A stretch of DNA of 64,000 nucleotides, from positions 347,652 through 411,651 of the forward strand of contig NZ_KB899241.1 in NCBI RefSeq assembly GCF_000378125.1, given 5' to 3'. The notes beneath the pieces were generated by a model. That model was not told the DNA's origin. It was given only the letters and a program-made list of their open reading frames with translations, and did not search any database. How positions within the stretch are numbered: position 1 is the stretch's first letter; each line of letters starts with the position of its first letter. A program made the translations under genes and the position numbers. This document shows, piece after piece, positions 31,993 to 41,223 of this stretch. This DNA comes from Rudaea cellulosilytica DSM 22992 (GTDB taxonomy: Bacteria > Pseudomonadota > Gammaproteobacteria > Xanthomonadales > Rhodanobacteraceae).

Positions 31993-32805
31993 ATGCCGAA
32001 AATCTCGACTACCCTCTCCCGCCTCGCCCTCGCTGCCACCGGCGCCGCCGTGCTGGCCGGCTGCGCGACGCCGGCGCCGCGCCGGGACGATCCCTACGAG
32101 AAGTTCAACCGCAAGATGTACGCGTTCAACGACTTCGCCGATCGGGTTGCAATCCGGCCGGTCGCAGTCGGCTACCGCAAGGTCACCAACGATACCTCGC
32201 GCCGTCTGATCAGCAACTTCTTCGCCAACGTCAAGTCGCCGATCACGATCGTCAACGACGTGCTGCAATGGCAGCCGAAGTATGCGTTCACACAAACCAG
32301 CCGCCTGGTCATCAACACGACCGTCGGCGTCCTCGGTCTGTTCGATCCGGCCAGCGAAATGGGCATCGATGCGCACACGACCGACTTCGGCGTGACCCTG
32401 GCCAGGTGGGGCGTGCCCGAGGGACCGTATCTCGTGCTACCGCTGTTCGGCCCGACCACTGGGCGCGATCTGCCCGCGATCGCGGTCGATCAGTACTTCC
32501 TCGACCCGCTCTCGTGGTATGCCAGTAGTCACGATTTCAAATGGCATGCCGAATATCTGCCGCAGGGGGCCTACCTCGTCACCTTGCGTTCGAGCGCCAT
32601 CGACGCCGAAGGCCTGCTAGAAGGCGTCTACGACCCGTACGTGTTCTACCGCGACGCATATCGCCAGCGCCGCCTGTACAAGATCTACAACGGCAATCCG
32701 CCGATGGAAGCGATCCAGGCGCTGCAGGGCGACGAGAATCTCGACGTCGACAAGTTGCTTGAAGAGCAGCAGCAGTACGAGAAGAAGACGCCGCAGAAGC
32801 AATAA
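31993..32805 (+). CDS. mlaA: Outer-membrane phospholipid-removing lipoprotein MlaA (VacJ)
   Basis: MlaA removes misplaced phospholipids from the outer leaflet of the outer membrane and passes them to MlaC. Lipobox LAGC near residue 23, then the family core DPYEKFNRKMYAFNDFADR, NTTVGVLGLFDPASEMG, DFGVTLARWGVPEGPYLVLPLFGP and RDLPAIAVDQYFLDPL. The C-terminus carries a Gln/Lys-rich tail (EEQQQYEKKTPQKQ). 270 residues. Its partners MlaFEDCB are at 41224-44330; mlaA is often unlinked. Confidence 0.96.
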   Translation: MPKISTTLSRLALAATGAAVLAGCATPAPRRDDPYEKFNRKMYAFNDFADRVAIRPVAVGYRKVTNDTSRRLISNFFANVKSPITIVNDVLQWQPKYAFTQTSRLVINTTVGVLGLFDPASEMGIDAHTTDFGVTLARWGVPEGPYLVLPLFGPTTGRDLPAIAVDQYFLDPLSWYASSHDFKWHAEYLPQGAYLVTLRSSAIDAEGLLEGVYDPYVFYRDAYRQRRLYKIYNGNPPMEAIQALQGDENLDVDKLLEEQQQYEKKTPQKQ

Positions 32806-32834
32806 CGCGCCGCTGGCGTTGACGTGATCGCCGC

Positions 32835-33629
32835 TTAGACGAGCGTCACGCCCACCCCTGCGCTTTCGAGCGCTTCAACGTATTCCGGCGCAGCGGCGGT
32901 GTCGCTGATCACCTTGTGCAGGCCCGACAGCGGCGCGATCACCGACAGGCTGCGCTGGCCGAACTTGCTCGAATCGAACACGCCGACGACCTCGCGCGAA
33001 ACACGGATCATCAATGCATTGAGCGTCGCTTCCTGCGGATCGGGCGTGGTCACGCCGATTTCCGGATCGATGCCGTCGACGCCAAGGAACAGACGGTCGG
33101 CGGAAAGTTGAGCAAGCATCTGCTCGGCCCCGGAGCCGACCAGCGACTGCGAGCTCGCGCGCAACAGGCCGCCGAGCATCATCACGCGGATCGCCGGGAT
33201 CGCACCGAGCTCGAGCGCGATGTGCAGTCCGTTCGTGATCACGGTCAGCTCGCTCCATTTGCGTTGGCGCAGCGCGCGCGCAATTTCGATCGTGGTCGAG
33301 CCCGAGTCGAGAATGATCGTCTCGCCGTCTTCGACGAGTCTGGCGGCGGCCTGGCCGATTAGCCGCTTCTGCGCGTGGTGGCGCGTTTCCTTGATGCTGA
33401 GCGGTGTGTCGACTGCATGCGCCGGCGCAGGCAATGCGCCGCCATGCGAGCGCACGATCGCGGCGTTGCGTGCGAGCGCTTCGAGGTCCGCACGGATCGT
33501 CACCGGCGAAATTTTGAAGCGCGCGGCAAGTTCCTCAACCGTGGCGCGGCCCGCGCGCTCGACCTGCTCAACGATGAGACGGCGACGTTCTTCGACGAGC
33601 AGACGGGGCGAGGACGGCGGTCGGTTCAT
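32835..33629 (-). CDS. DeoR-family (AgaR-like) transcriptional repressor
   Basis: 264 residues. The N-terminal winged helix (ERRRLIVEQVERAGRATVEELAARF, then SPVTIRADLEALARNAAIVRSHGGAL) has the VTIR.DL recognition helix typical of DeoR proteins and especially of AgaR. The C-terminal DeoR sensor domain has ILDSGSTTIEIARAL, TVITNGLHIALEL and GVDGIDPEIGVTTPD, which bind sugar phosphates in this family. It starts in ATGA overlap with the preceding amidohydrolase remnant. Inference: it controls the adjacent glycan-uptake genes and responds to a phosphorylated amino sugar or hexose. Confidence 0.9.
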   Translation of the reverse strand: MNRPPSSPRLLVEERRRLIVEQVERAGRATVEELAARFKISPVTIRADLEALARNAAIVRSHGGALPAPAHAVDTPLSIKETRHHAQKRLIGQAAARLVEDGETIILDSGSTTIEIARALRQRKWSELTVITNGLHIALELGAIPAIRVMMLGGLLRASSQSLVGSGAEQMLAQLSADRLFLGVDGIDPEIGVTTPDPQEATLNALMIRVSREVVGVFDSSKFGQRSLSVIAPLSGLHKVISDTAAAPEYVEALESAGVGVTLV

Positions 33630-33979
33630 GTACTCAAGCCAAGCAAGCGGGTAGCGTTGTAGTAGTTGTAGTAATAGATCTCGTGCGGGATCGCCTCGGG
33701 CAGGCCGATGCCGAAGATCGACCAGCGCCCACGCGGCGGAACGTCAGCGGGAGCATAGTCGAAATACTCGTCTTCCGTCTCCAGGCAGCGATTGCATATC
33801 TCGTAGAGTTCATCGTCGAGCAGTTGCCGCGGCACCCCGTCGCCCTCGTGCACGTCGATTGCCGGAAAGCGCGTCTCGCGCACGCGCAACATGCAGCGCG
33901 ACTGAAGGTCGGTCGGTCGCAGATCGGCCTTGCCATCGCGCGCGGTCTGCAACGGGCTTTTGCCAGCACTGCCGCGCAC
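33626..33979 (-). pseudogene. Amidohydrolase remnant with the catalytic core deleted in frame
   Basis: 117-residue open frame from a GTG. The first half (LQSRCMLRVRETRFPAIDVH) matches the start of amidohydrolase-2 TIM-barrel proteins. Those continue with a metal-binding H.H; here only one His remains and the text jumps to RQLLDDELYEICNRCLETEDEYFDYAP and GRWSIFGIGLPEAIPHEIYY, which reads like the C-terminal end of the same family. About 170-200 residues of barrel appear to be missing without a frame break. Near the end the tract YYYNYYNA looks like a triplet duplication. It still couples to the DeoR regulator by ATGA. Not expected to be catalytic. Family call by eye. Confidence 0.55.
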
Positions 33980-34513
33980 GATCGACAGCGGCGGCGTAGC
34001 AAAAGCATCGGGCCCGCGCCAGCGACGCCATCGGTGGTTTGCGTTGGGTCGATGTTTTCATTCTGCTCGCCCTGGGCGTCTCACGCCGCAAAAAAGCCGC
34101 CGCTTCAATCATTGCTTTCGATCGATCGGAACGCGCGCCGCCTGTATGCAGGGCGACGCAGGCGATGAGGCACGAAAAGGATCCGTCGACCGGCGTTTGC
34201 GGCAAAACTGAAAAATGCTTGAAAGTTTCATTTACTTTCAATTACTGTATTATTCATCGTATATTACTTTCATATTACGTCAATTTGCTTCGAATGCCGG
34301 CCTCTACTTTCCTTCTCTCACCCTCGGCGAATTCAGCCAGCTCCCGCGGGCAGTGCCAAGGAACAGCGTCGGGCCGGCTACGTCGCCGTACGTCAAAACG
34401 AACGAACCGCGGCGAATGCTCTTCGCTTGCGGCCAAGGATTTTTGCAGTTGGGGGCGCTTTGCCGAGGGAGCGACGCAGCGTCGGGATCGAGAATTTCAC
34501 TTGAGGCATTGAC
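33980..34513. promoter_or_regulatory. Long intergenic control region with TTTCA-repeat operator
   Basis: 534 bp between the amidohydrolase remnant and the TonB receptor. The first ~230 bp show no convincing gene. The part from 34210 to 34290 is strikingly AT-rich. It holds the inverted repeat TTGAAAG (34219-34225) / CTTTCAA (34235-34241). TTTCA appears on one strand at 34226, 34236 and 34268, spaced 10 and 32 bp, on one face of the helix. AgaR-type DeoR proteins bind arrays of TTTC repeats, so this is the likely operator of the adjacent regulator. The rest up to the receptor ATG contains only a ribosome site (GAGG). Confidence 0.5.
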
Positions 34514-37500
34514 ATGAAAACCAGAACCATCGGGTCGCGTTGCGCATTGAAGAAGACCTTGCTTGCAGCGAGTCTGCTCACGGCATTCGGCGCCAATTTT
34601 TCCTACGCGCAGATCATCACCGGCGGCCTCTATGGCAGCGAACCGGCGGCGGGCAGCAGCGTCGTCGTCACGAATGCGGCGACCGGCTATCGCAAGGAAG
34701 TGCAGGTCGACAAGAACGGCCGCTACAGCCTGGACGGACTCAACCCGGGCATCTACACCGTCACCGTATCGCGCGACGGCAAGGAAGTGGGCTCGCGCAA
34801 CGTGCTGGTCAAGACCAACAACAATTCGCCCGTGCCGGCGATCGCCGCGGCGACGTCAGTCACGGGCGCCGCCGGCAACGCAGCCGAACTGGGCAGCGTC
34901 GAGGTGACCGCGACATCGCGCGTCGTCGACATCGCACCGATCGACGTGAGCACGCCGACCTTCATCAATCACTACGACATGCAGATCGTCAACCAGCTGC
35001 CGACGGGACGCAGCATGGAAAGCATCGCGCTGCTGCGTTCGAATGTCGTGTATGACGACCAGACGACCAAGCTCGCCGTGGCCGGCGGCGCCAGCCCGGC
35101 AGAGAACCGTTACTTCTATAACGGCTTCGACACGACGAACGAATTCATGAAGAGCGGCCCCGGCGCGAATCGCCTGCCTCCGGAAGCGCTGCAAGGTGTC
35201 GACGTCATTTCGAGCGCCGGCAGCGCGAGCTGGACCAACGTCACCGGCGGCCTCTACGCAGGCACGGTGCGCCAGGGCACGAACGAATACCAGGGCGGCT
35301 ATACGCTCTACATCACGCCGGGCACATCGAGCCTGAATCCGGCATCGCCCAATTCGTACTACACCGACGCCAGCGGCAAACAGCAGTACTACCGCTACTA
35401 CTCAGACAATCGGCACAACACCCAGGTCGAGCAATACATCTGGGGCTCCGGTCCGATCATCAAGGACACGCTGTTCCTGTTTGCCATGATCGGGAACAAG
35501 CCCAACTGGCAGAGCACGTCGTACTCCGTCAATCGCGCATCGGACGTCACCAACCGCGACAAGAACGGCATGGTCAACCTGACCTGGAACATCAACGCCG
35601 ACCAGACCTTCGACGTGGTTGCCGAGAAGGATGTCACGACCAGTTTCACCAATCTGTACGCGCTGACCCAGAACTACACGCCGAGTTCGATCGGTGCCTA
35701 CAAAGGCTGGACGCGGACCAATACGACAGACAAGTTTTTGATCGGCAACTACACCTGGCACATCAACGACAAGATGAGCTTTGTCGTGATGGGCGGTTAT
35801 CTGAGCGATTATCAATACAATCCCACTTCGAGCAGCGGTACCGGGTTGCCCTACGTGACCGAAGTCGATCCGATCACGCAGCAATCGAGCAACATCGGCA
35901 TTTCGAATAACTCGCTGCAGACATTCCCACAGGATTACTGGAAGCGCGGCTTCAACGCCAAGCTCAACTGGGAACTCGGCGACCACAAGATCTCGCTCGG
36001 CGCCGAGCACTATCATCACTTCGTCGACAGCCACGGCAACACGACTACCGACGGCGGCGTCTGGACTTACTACACCAAGCCCGGCACGATCCTGCCGAAC
36101 GGCACGCCCGTGCCCGGCAATGGCCAGTACGTGCAACAATTCTTCGAGCGCGAAGGCGGCTCGTTCAACACGGTCAACAAGGGCGCCTTCCTCGAAGACT
36201 ATTGGCAAGTGGCCGATCGTTGGGTGATTTACCTCGGCACGCGTTTCGACGAATACGCGAACAAGGATGCGAACAACAACAACTTCATGCGCCTGCCGCT
36301 GCTCTCGCCACGCATCGGCGCGGCCTGGGACGTGCACGGCGACAGCTCGACCAAGATCGGCGCGAATCTCGGCAAGTACGGGCTGGCGATACCCTCGGCC
36401 GTGAATGCCGGCGTCGGCAGCGCATCCTACATATGGAACCGCTGGTACACCTACACCGGCCGCGATCCGGTTACGCGCGCGCCGACCGGCCTGAGCCAGC
36501 TTGGCGCACAGCAGACGGTGCTCGGCGGCGAGGGCGCAGTGCAGCCTTACTACACGCTAGCTTCTTCCAACATCAAAGCACCGTATCAGTACGAACTACA
36601 GGTGTACTGGCAGCAAGCCCTGCAAAACAGCTGGTCGTTCAATCTCGAAGGCGGGTTCAGCCAGCTCAAGCGCATCGTGGACGACACCAACTGGTCGGAC
36701 GGCATCACCGCCTATGCTAATGCGCACGGCTATCCGAACTACGTCGACAGCACGTTCCCGATGATCAATCCCGGCTACGCGCAACTCATCACGCGCGACT
36801 ACAACGGCGACGGCAAACTCGAGTCGCTGCTGTTCCCGGCCAATTACTTCGGGCCGAAAGCCAAGCGCAACTATGCGCACATCACCTTTGAGATGATGCA
36901 CGCACGCACCGAAGACGAGCCCTACTTCCTCGACCTGAGCTACACCTGGGCGCATCTGTACGGCAACGACGACGGTTATCTGAGCTTGAGCGAGCGTGTC
37001 GGCGGCGGCGTCGCCCAGCAGCCGCTGTGGGACTTCCCCGACATGATGCAGTACAGCTATGGCGATCTCGCGGCCGATGTCCGCCACAAGCTGAACCTCA
37101 ATGGCGTGTACTACTTCAACACCGGTTTTCGCGTCAGCGGCATCCTGCAAATGCAAACCGGAAAACCCTTGAGCTGCTTCGGCAGCTATCCCGATCCGGA
37201 CAACGAAGCGAACTACGACGGTCCACTCAGCCACTACTGCAACAACCAGCCGGCACCGGCCGGTACGGCAGGACGCACCCCGTTCTTCTGGACGCTAGGG
37301 CTAGGCGCCGGCTACGACTGGCAGGTCGGCGGCAAGAACCACTTCAGCATCGACCTGCAGATGCAGAATGTCACCAACCGCAAGGGCGTGATCGATCGCT
37401 ACCAGCAATTCGACACGGGCAATCTGAACACCGATGGAAGCTGGCAGCGCGACCTCAGATACGGCACGTCGAGCTATCAAGCGCCGCGCACGACCACGCT

Positions 37501-37525
37501 GGTATTCCGCTACAGCTACCAGTGA
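34514..37525 (+). CDS. Oar-like TonB-dependent outer-membrane receptor
   Basis: 1003 residues. Signal peptide (LLAASLLTAFGANFSYAQ), then a carboxypeptidase-like regulatory domain (VVVTNAATGYRKEVQVDKNGRYSLDGLNPGIYTVTV). A plug starts near SVEVTATSRVVDIAPIDVSTP with the LPTGRSMESIALL and GVDVISS signatures. A ~750-residue beta barrel rich in aromatic residues ends in TTTLVFRYSYQ, an outer-membrane C-terminal Phe/aromatic pattern. This is the Oar/SusC-like architecture common in Xanthomonas relatives for uptake of oligosaccharides or peptides. Followed by two secreted carbohydrate-type proteins on the same strand, so an oligosaccharide substrate is inferred. Confidence 0.92.
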   Translation: MKTRTIGSRCALKKTLLAASLLTAFGANFSYAQIITGGLYGSEPAAGSSVVVTNAATGYRKEVQVDKNGRYSLDGLNPGIYTVTVSRDGKEVGSRNVLVKTNNNSPVPAIAAATSVTGAAGNAAELGSVEVTATSRVVDIAPIDVSTPTFINHYDMQIVNQLPTGRSMESIALLRSNVVYDDQTTKLAVAGGASPAENRYFYNGFDTTNEFMKSGPGANRLPPEALQGVDVISSAGSASWTNVTGGLYAGTVRQGTNEYQGGYTLYITPGTSSLNPASPNSYYTDASGKQQYYRYYSDNRHNTQVEQYIWGSGPIIKDTLFLFAMIGNKPNWQSTSYSVNRASDVTNRDKNGMVNLTWNINADQTFDVVAEKDVTTSFTNLYALTQNYTPSSIGAYKGWTRTNTTDKFLIGNYTWHINDKMSFVVMGGYLSDYQYNPTSSSGTGLPYVTEVDPITQQSSNIGISNNSLQTFPQDYWKRGFNAKLNWELGDHKISLGAEHYHHFVDSHGNTTTDGGVWTYYTKPGTILPNGTPVPGNGQYVQQFFEREGGSFNTVNKGAFLEDYWQVADRWVIYLGTRFDEYANKDANNNNFMRLPLLSPRIGAAWDVHGDSSTKIGANLGKYGLAIPSAVNAGVGSASYIWNRWYTYTGRDPVTRAPTGLSQLGAQQTVLGGEGAVQPYYTLASSNIKAPYQYELQVYWQQALQNSWSFNLEGGFSQLKRIVDDTNWSDGITAYANAHGYPNYVDSTFPMINPGYAQLITRDYNGDGKLESLLFPANYFGPKAKRNYAHITFEMMHARTEDEPYFLDLSYTWAHLYGNDDGYLSLSERVGGGVAQQPLWDFPDMMQYSYGDLAADVRHKLNLNGVYYFNTGFRVSGILQMQTGKPLSCFGSYPDPDNEANYDGPLSHYCNNQPAPAGTAGRTPFFWTLGLGAGYDWQVGGKNHFSIDLQMQNVTNRKGVIDRYQQFDTGNLNTDGSWQRDLRYGTSSYQAPRTTTLVFRYSYQ

Positions 37526-37676
37526 CTGCAACGCGCCGGCACGACGCCGGCGCGATCTTCGCCGGCCGGTTTGCAGCGCACCGGTCAGCCTTGCGGCTTC
37601 ATCCGCGACCGCAAGTCAGGACGAACCCAGGGGGTGCGGACCACCCTTTTCTGTCTCATCTCTCTACGGAGGCTTT

Positions 37677-38993
37677 GTGCAAAACTTCGGATATCGAATT
37701 GGCGGACTGTTGCTCGTTTCCGGTTTGCTGGCTGCATCGGTCGAAGCCGCACCCACGACTGTTCCCTTGGGCGGCAACACGTACATCACGCAGTCGAAGA
37801 ACAAGCCGGACGAGTCGATCGACAACACCGGCCTGCACAACTGGGATTCGTCCTCGACCACGATCAGCACCTACGTCGATGTACTGCAGCCGGGCGATCT
37901 TCAAGTCTCGCTCGTCGGCGGCCTGTTTGGCTCGACCCAGAGTACGGTCAGGGTATCGATCGGCGATCAATCGAAGATAATCTCCCTCGCGCCGGCCGGC
38001 ATAGCGAACTCGGTGTTCCCTGCGGGCACGTTCACGATCAATCAGCCGGGTTACGTGAAGATCGACCTGCAAGGCGTCTCGAACGACGCCGGTTATTTCG
38101 GTGACATCTCCGCGCTGCAACTCGACGGCTCGGCGACTGCGGGCGGTCTGCTCTTCGCCAACGATCCGGACAACTTCTACTGGTCGCGGCGCGGCCCATC
38201 GGTGCATCTTGGCTTCGACGTTCCCGCGGCGACGGAATATTTCTACAGCGAAATCACCGTGCCGGTCGGGCAGGATCCGGTCGGCACGTACTACATGGCA
38301 AACGGCTTCAACGTCGGCTACTTCGGCATGCAGGTGAACGCGCCGAACAAACGCTGGATCCTGTTTTCGGTATGGGATCCGACGAGCGGCAGCACCACGC
38401 TCGTCACCAAGGGCAACCAGACCCTCGTCGACAATTTCGGCGGCGAAGGCACCGGCGGACAAAGTCATATGATCTGCAATTGGGTAGCGGGGAGCACCTA
38501 TCGTTTCATCACGCGCGCCCAACCCGACGGTCAGGGCAACACGTTGTTCTCGGCCTGGTTCGGCACGCCGCAGGGCGACAACGCCTGCGGTGACAATGGT
38601 CAGGGTGCCAACCAGATACAGGCGGGTGTCAAATGGAATTTCCTCGCCACGTGGAAATATCCCGGCACATCGATGTATCACAAGGGCATGTATTCCTTCC
38701 TCGAAGGTTTCAATCCGGACACCGGCTATCTTGGGCGGCGCGGGAATTTCGGCAACGAGTGGGCGATCAGCTCGACCGGCGAGTGGACCGAGATCACTTC
38801 GGCCTGGTACGACGTCGATCCGACCGGTTACAACAACCAGCGCGCGGATTTCGCCGGCGGAGCCATCGATAATCAGTTCTACCTGCGCAATGACGGCTTC
38901 TTCACGCCGTCGGTCGCTTCGCATCAGTGGTTCTATCGCCAGGCGAACGGCACGCATCCCAGCGTGGATTTGAGCAGCTTGCCGCAACAATAG
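37677..38993 (+). CDS. Secreted DUF5077/DUF3472-type protein
   Basis: I place the start at the GTG at 37677-37679, preceded by ACGGAGG; it begins the signal peptide (VQNFGYRIGGLLLVSGLLAASVEA). 438 residues. The first ~120 mature residues (TTVPLGGNTYITQSKNKPDE to DISALQLDG) resemble the DUF5077 beta domain. The remainder (ISEITVPVGQDPVGTYYMANG-like, YFGMQVNAPNKRWILFSVWDP, GEGTGGQSHMICNW, GNEWAISSTGEWTEITSAWY) resembles DUF3472. These domains occur together in secreted proteins next to glycoside hydrolases; biochemical function is not established. Domain names are from memory of the families, not from a search. Confidence 0.8.
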   Translation: MQNFGYRIGGLLLVSGLLAASVEAAPTTVPLGGNTYITQSKNKPDESIDNTGLHNWDSSSTTISTYVDVLQPGDLQVSLVGGLFGSTQSTVRVSIGDQSKIISLAPAGIANSVFPAGTFTINQPGYVKIDLQGVSNDAGYFGDISALQLDGSATAGGLLFANDPDNFYWSRRGPSVHLGFDVPAATEYFYSEITVPVGQDPVGTYYMANGFNVGYFGMQVNAPNKRWILFSVWDPTSGSTTLVTKGNQTLVDNFGGEGTGGQSHMICNWVAGSTYRFITRAQPDGQGNTLFSAWFGTPQGDNACGDNGQGANQIQAGVKWNFLATWKYPGTSMYHKGMYSFLEGFNPDTGYLGRRGNFGNEWAISSTGEWTEITSAWYDVDPTGYNNQRADFAGGAIDNQFYLRNDGFFTPSVASHQWFYRQANGTHPSVDLSSLPQQ

Positions 38994-39065
38994 GCGCAGC
39001 CGAGCAGCCGGCGCGACGGTCGCGTCGGCTGCTTCTTCCAGATCATCGATTGGACGAGAAATTCC

Positions 39066-41126
39066 ATGTTCGCAACGTTTCCCCGCTACGGTCATCGCGA
39101 AAGCCTTCCGCTCCGCACAGCAAAACGCGAGCTTATCTGCACGGTCGTTTCACTTGCGCTCGCAATCGCCGCAACCAACTGTGTCTTCGCCAAGGGAGAT
39201 GACGCAGTCTCGGCGAAGACGACACTGACCCTGGGCAAATCCAAGTCGAGCATGGGCAATGACGCGATAGCGGCGACGTGGAAATCCGCCGATGGCCACT
39301 TGAGCGATTTTGTCGTCGTCGATCGCGCCGGCAGCACGCCGCTCAAGATCGCCGATCCGTTCACCCTCATCCTCGCCGACGGCAGGACGATCAAGGCAGC
39401 GGACATGACCCTCGTCGGCGAATCCGGCAAGCACGCGCTGAGCGCAAATCCGAAGGCATCGCGCCTCGTCGAACATTTCGCCGGCCAGGACGCCAAGGCG
39501 AGTTTCCGCGACGCCGATGGCCGCTTCCGCGTCGACTGGCAACTCGAGCAACGCGACGGATCGGCATATGTTCACCAGCGCATCACGATTACCGCGCTCA
39601 AGCAGGACGAGTCGATCGCCGAAGTGGGACAGCTGAAAGTCGACGACGTTCTCGGCGCGACGGTTTATGGCGATGTGAAGGGCTCGCCGATCGTGTTCGG
39701 GCGCTATTACTTCGGCTTCGAGAATCCGCTGTCGGAAAGCGAAGTTCGCGGCGCGCGCGCGCGAACGTTCATCAAGCGCAGCCTGCCGCTGCGCAAAGGC
39801 CAATCCATCGACTACTCCGCCGTCGTCGGCGTGAGCCGCGAAGGCCAGCTGCGTCGCGACTTCGCGACGTACGTCGAGCGCGAGCGCGCGCATCCGTATC
39901 GGCCGTTCCTGCACTACAACTCGTGGTACGACATCGGCTACTTCACGCCATACACGCAGGAGCAGGCACTCGATCGCATCAAGGCGTTCGGCGAGGAATT
40001 GAGCGTGAAGCGCCAGGTCAAGCTCGATTCGTTCCTGTTCGACGACGGTTGGGACGATCGCAGCGGCAGCTGGCATTTCAGCCAGAAAGATTTCCCGCAG
40101 GGCTTTGTGCCGCTGAAGGATGCCGCCGCGAAGTACGGCGCGGCGCCCGGCGTGTGGCTGTCGCCGTGGGGTGGATACAGCAAGCCGAAAGAAGAGCGCG
40201 TAAAGAACGGTAAGGAGGCCGGCTACGAAATCATCGACAACGGCCTCGCGCTGTCCGGACCGAAATACTACCAGCGCTTCCACGATGCAGTGCTGGAACT
40301 GCTGACGAAGAATGGCATCAACCAGTTCAAGTTCGACGGCACCGGCAACGCGGACAAGGTGTTCCCGGGCAGCCGCTTCGACAGCGATTTCGCCGCGGCG
40401 ATCGAATTGATCGACGATATCCGCGCGGCCAAGCCGGACACGTTCGTCAATCTCACGACCGGCACCTATCCGTCACCGTTCTGGCTGCGTTATGCAGATT
40501 CGATCTGGCGCGACGGCGAGGATGACGATTTCGCCGGCGTCGGCACAAACCGCGAACGTTGGATCACCTACCGCGATGTGCAGACCTATCGCAACATCGT
40601 CCAGCGTGGGCCGCTGTTCCCGCTCAATTCGCTGATGCTTCACGGCATCATCTACGCGCAGATGAACAAGCGCCTCAACGCCGACCCCGGCCACGACTTC
40701 GCCAACGAAGTGCATTCATACTTCGCCAGCGGCACGCAGTTGCAGGAGATGTACATCACGCCGTCGCTGCTGAGCGGCGCCGACTGGGACACGCTCGCCG
40801 AAGGGGCGCGCTGGTCGCGCACGAACGCCGAAGTGCTGCGCGACTCGCACTGGATCGGCGGCGATCCGGGCCGTCTGGATGCCTACGGCTGGGCCGCGTG
40901 GACGCCGAAGAAGGCGATCATCACGCTGCGCAATCCCGACGCGAAACCGCAGCTCGCCGTGATCGATCTGCAGCGCCAGCTCGAACTGCCGCCGGGCAGC
41001 GCGCGACGTTATGTGGCGAAATCGGTTTGGGGCGGCGGCGAGCAGACGACATTCGACGCCGATCAAGCAACGACGCTGACCCTCGCACCGTTCCAGGTGA
41101 TCACGTTCGAATTGACGCCACAGTGA
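39066..41126 (+). CDS. Secreted GH36-like (clan GH-D) glycoside hydrolase
   Basis: 686 residues with an N-terminal signal peptide (TVVSLALAIAATNCVFA after a basic start). An N-terminal beta-sandwich (~40-290) leads to a TIM barrel starting FLHYNSWYDIGYFTPYT. The barrel contains DSFLFDDGWDD, GVWLSPWGGY, the nucleophile-type NQFKFDGTG and the acid/base-type SIWRDGEDDD. These match GH36/GH27-type alpha-galactosidase and alpha-N-acetylgalactosaminidase patterns. A C-terminal beta domain ends LAPFQVITFELTPQ. It would cleave terminal alpha-linked galactose-type sugars in the periplasm or outside the cell, supplying the adjacent receptor system. Exact specificity is unknown. Confidence 0.82.
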   Translation: MFATFPRYGHRESLPLRTAKRELICTVVSLALAIAATNCVFAKGDDAVSAKTTLTLGKSKSSMGNDAIAATWKSADGHLSDFVVVDRAGSTPLKIADPFTLILADGRTIKAADMTLVGESGKHALSANPKASRLVEHFAGQDAKASFRDADGRFRVDWQLEQRDGSAYVHQRITITALKQDESIAEVGQLKVDDVLGATVYGDVKGSPIVFGRYYFGFENPLSESEVRGARARTFIKRSLPLRKGQSIDYSAVVGVSREGQLRRDFATYVERERAHPYRPFLHYNSWYDIGYFTPYTQEQALDRIKAFGEELSVKRQVKLDSFLFDDGWDDRSGSWHFSQKDFPQGFVPLKDAAAKYGAAPGVWLSPWGGYSKPKEERVKNGKEAGYEIIDNGLALSGPKYYQRFHDAVLELLTKNGINQFKFDGTGNADKVFPGSRFDSDFAAAIELIDDIRAAKPDTFVNLTTGTYPSPFWLRYADSIWRDGEDDDFAGVGTNRERWITYRDVQTYRNIVQRGPLFPLNSLMLHGIIYAQMNKRLNADPGHDFANEVHSYFASGTQLQEMYITPSLLSGADWDTLAEGARWSRTNAEVLRDSHWIGGDPGRLDAYGWAAWTPKKAIITLRNPDAKPQLAVIDLQRQLELPPGSARRYVAKSVWGGGEQTTFDADQATTLTLAPFQVITFELTPQ

Positions 41127-41184
41127 CGATGAACGGGGCAGGATGTCCCGCTCATGTGGGAAATTTCGAAACGCCTCTCCGTTA

Positions 41185-41215
41185 CCGCCATGCCGCGCTT
41201 GTGCGCGGATGGCGG
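41185..41215. terminator. Terminator hairpin after the glycosidase gene
   Basis: CCGCCAT-g-CCGCGC (41185-41198) pairs with GCGCGGATGGCGG (41203-41215) around a TTGT loop with one bulged G. On the plus strand TCTATATTT follows. It ends the glycan-locus transcript and also lies after mlaB on the other strand. Confidence 0.65.
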
Positions 41216-41223
41216 TCTATATT

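Noticed and set aside
33810-34241. 143-codon minus-strand frame beginning MKVNETFKHF
   Set aside because: Overlaps the remnant in another frame and reads as Arg/Ala-rich shadow; the remnant frame has recognisable family text.
34215-34517. 100-codon frame upstream of the TonB receptor
   Set aside because: It runs through the AT-rich operator region and the receptor ribosome site, with no ribosome site of its own or family-like sequence.
39066-41126. Enterotoxin or toxin function for the glycosidase
   Set aside because: The TIM barrel with DGWDD, FKFDG and WRDGEDDD motifs is that of a retaining alpha-glycosidase.
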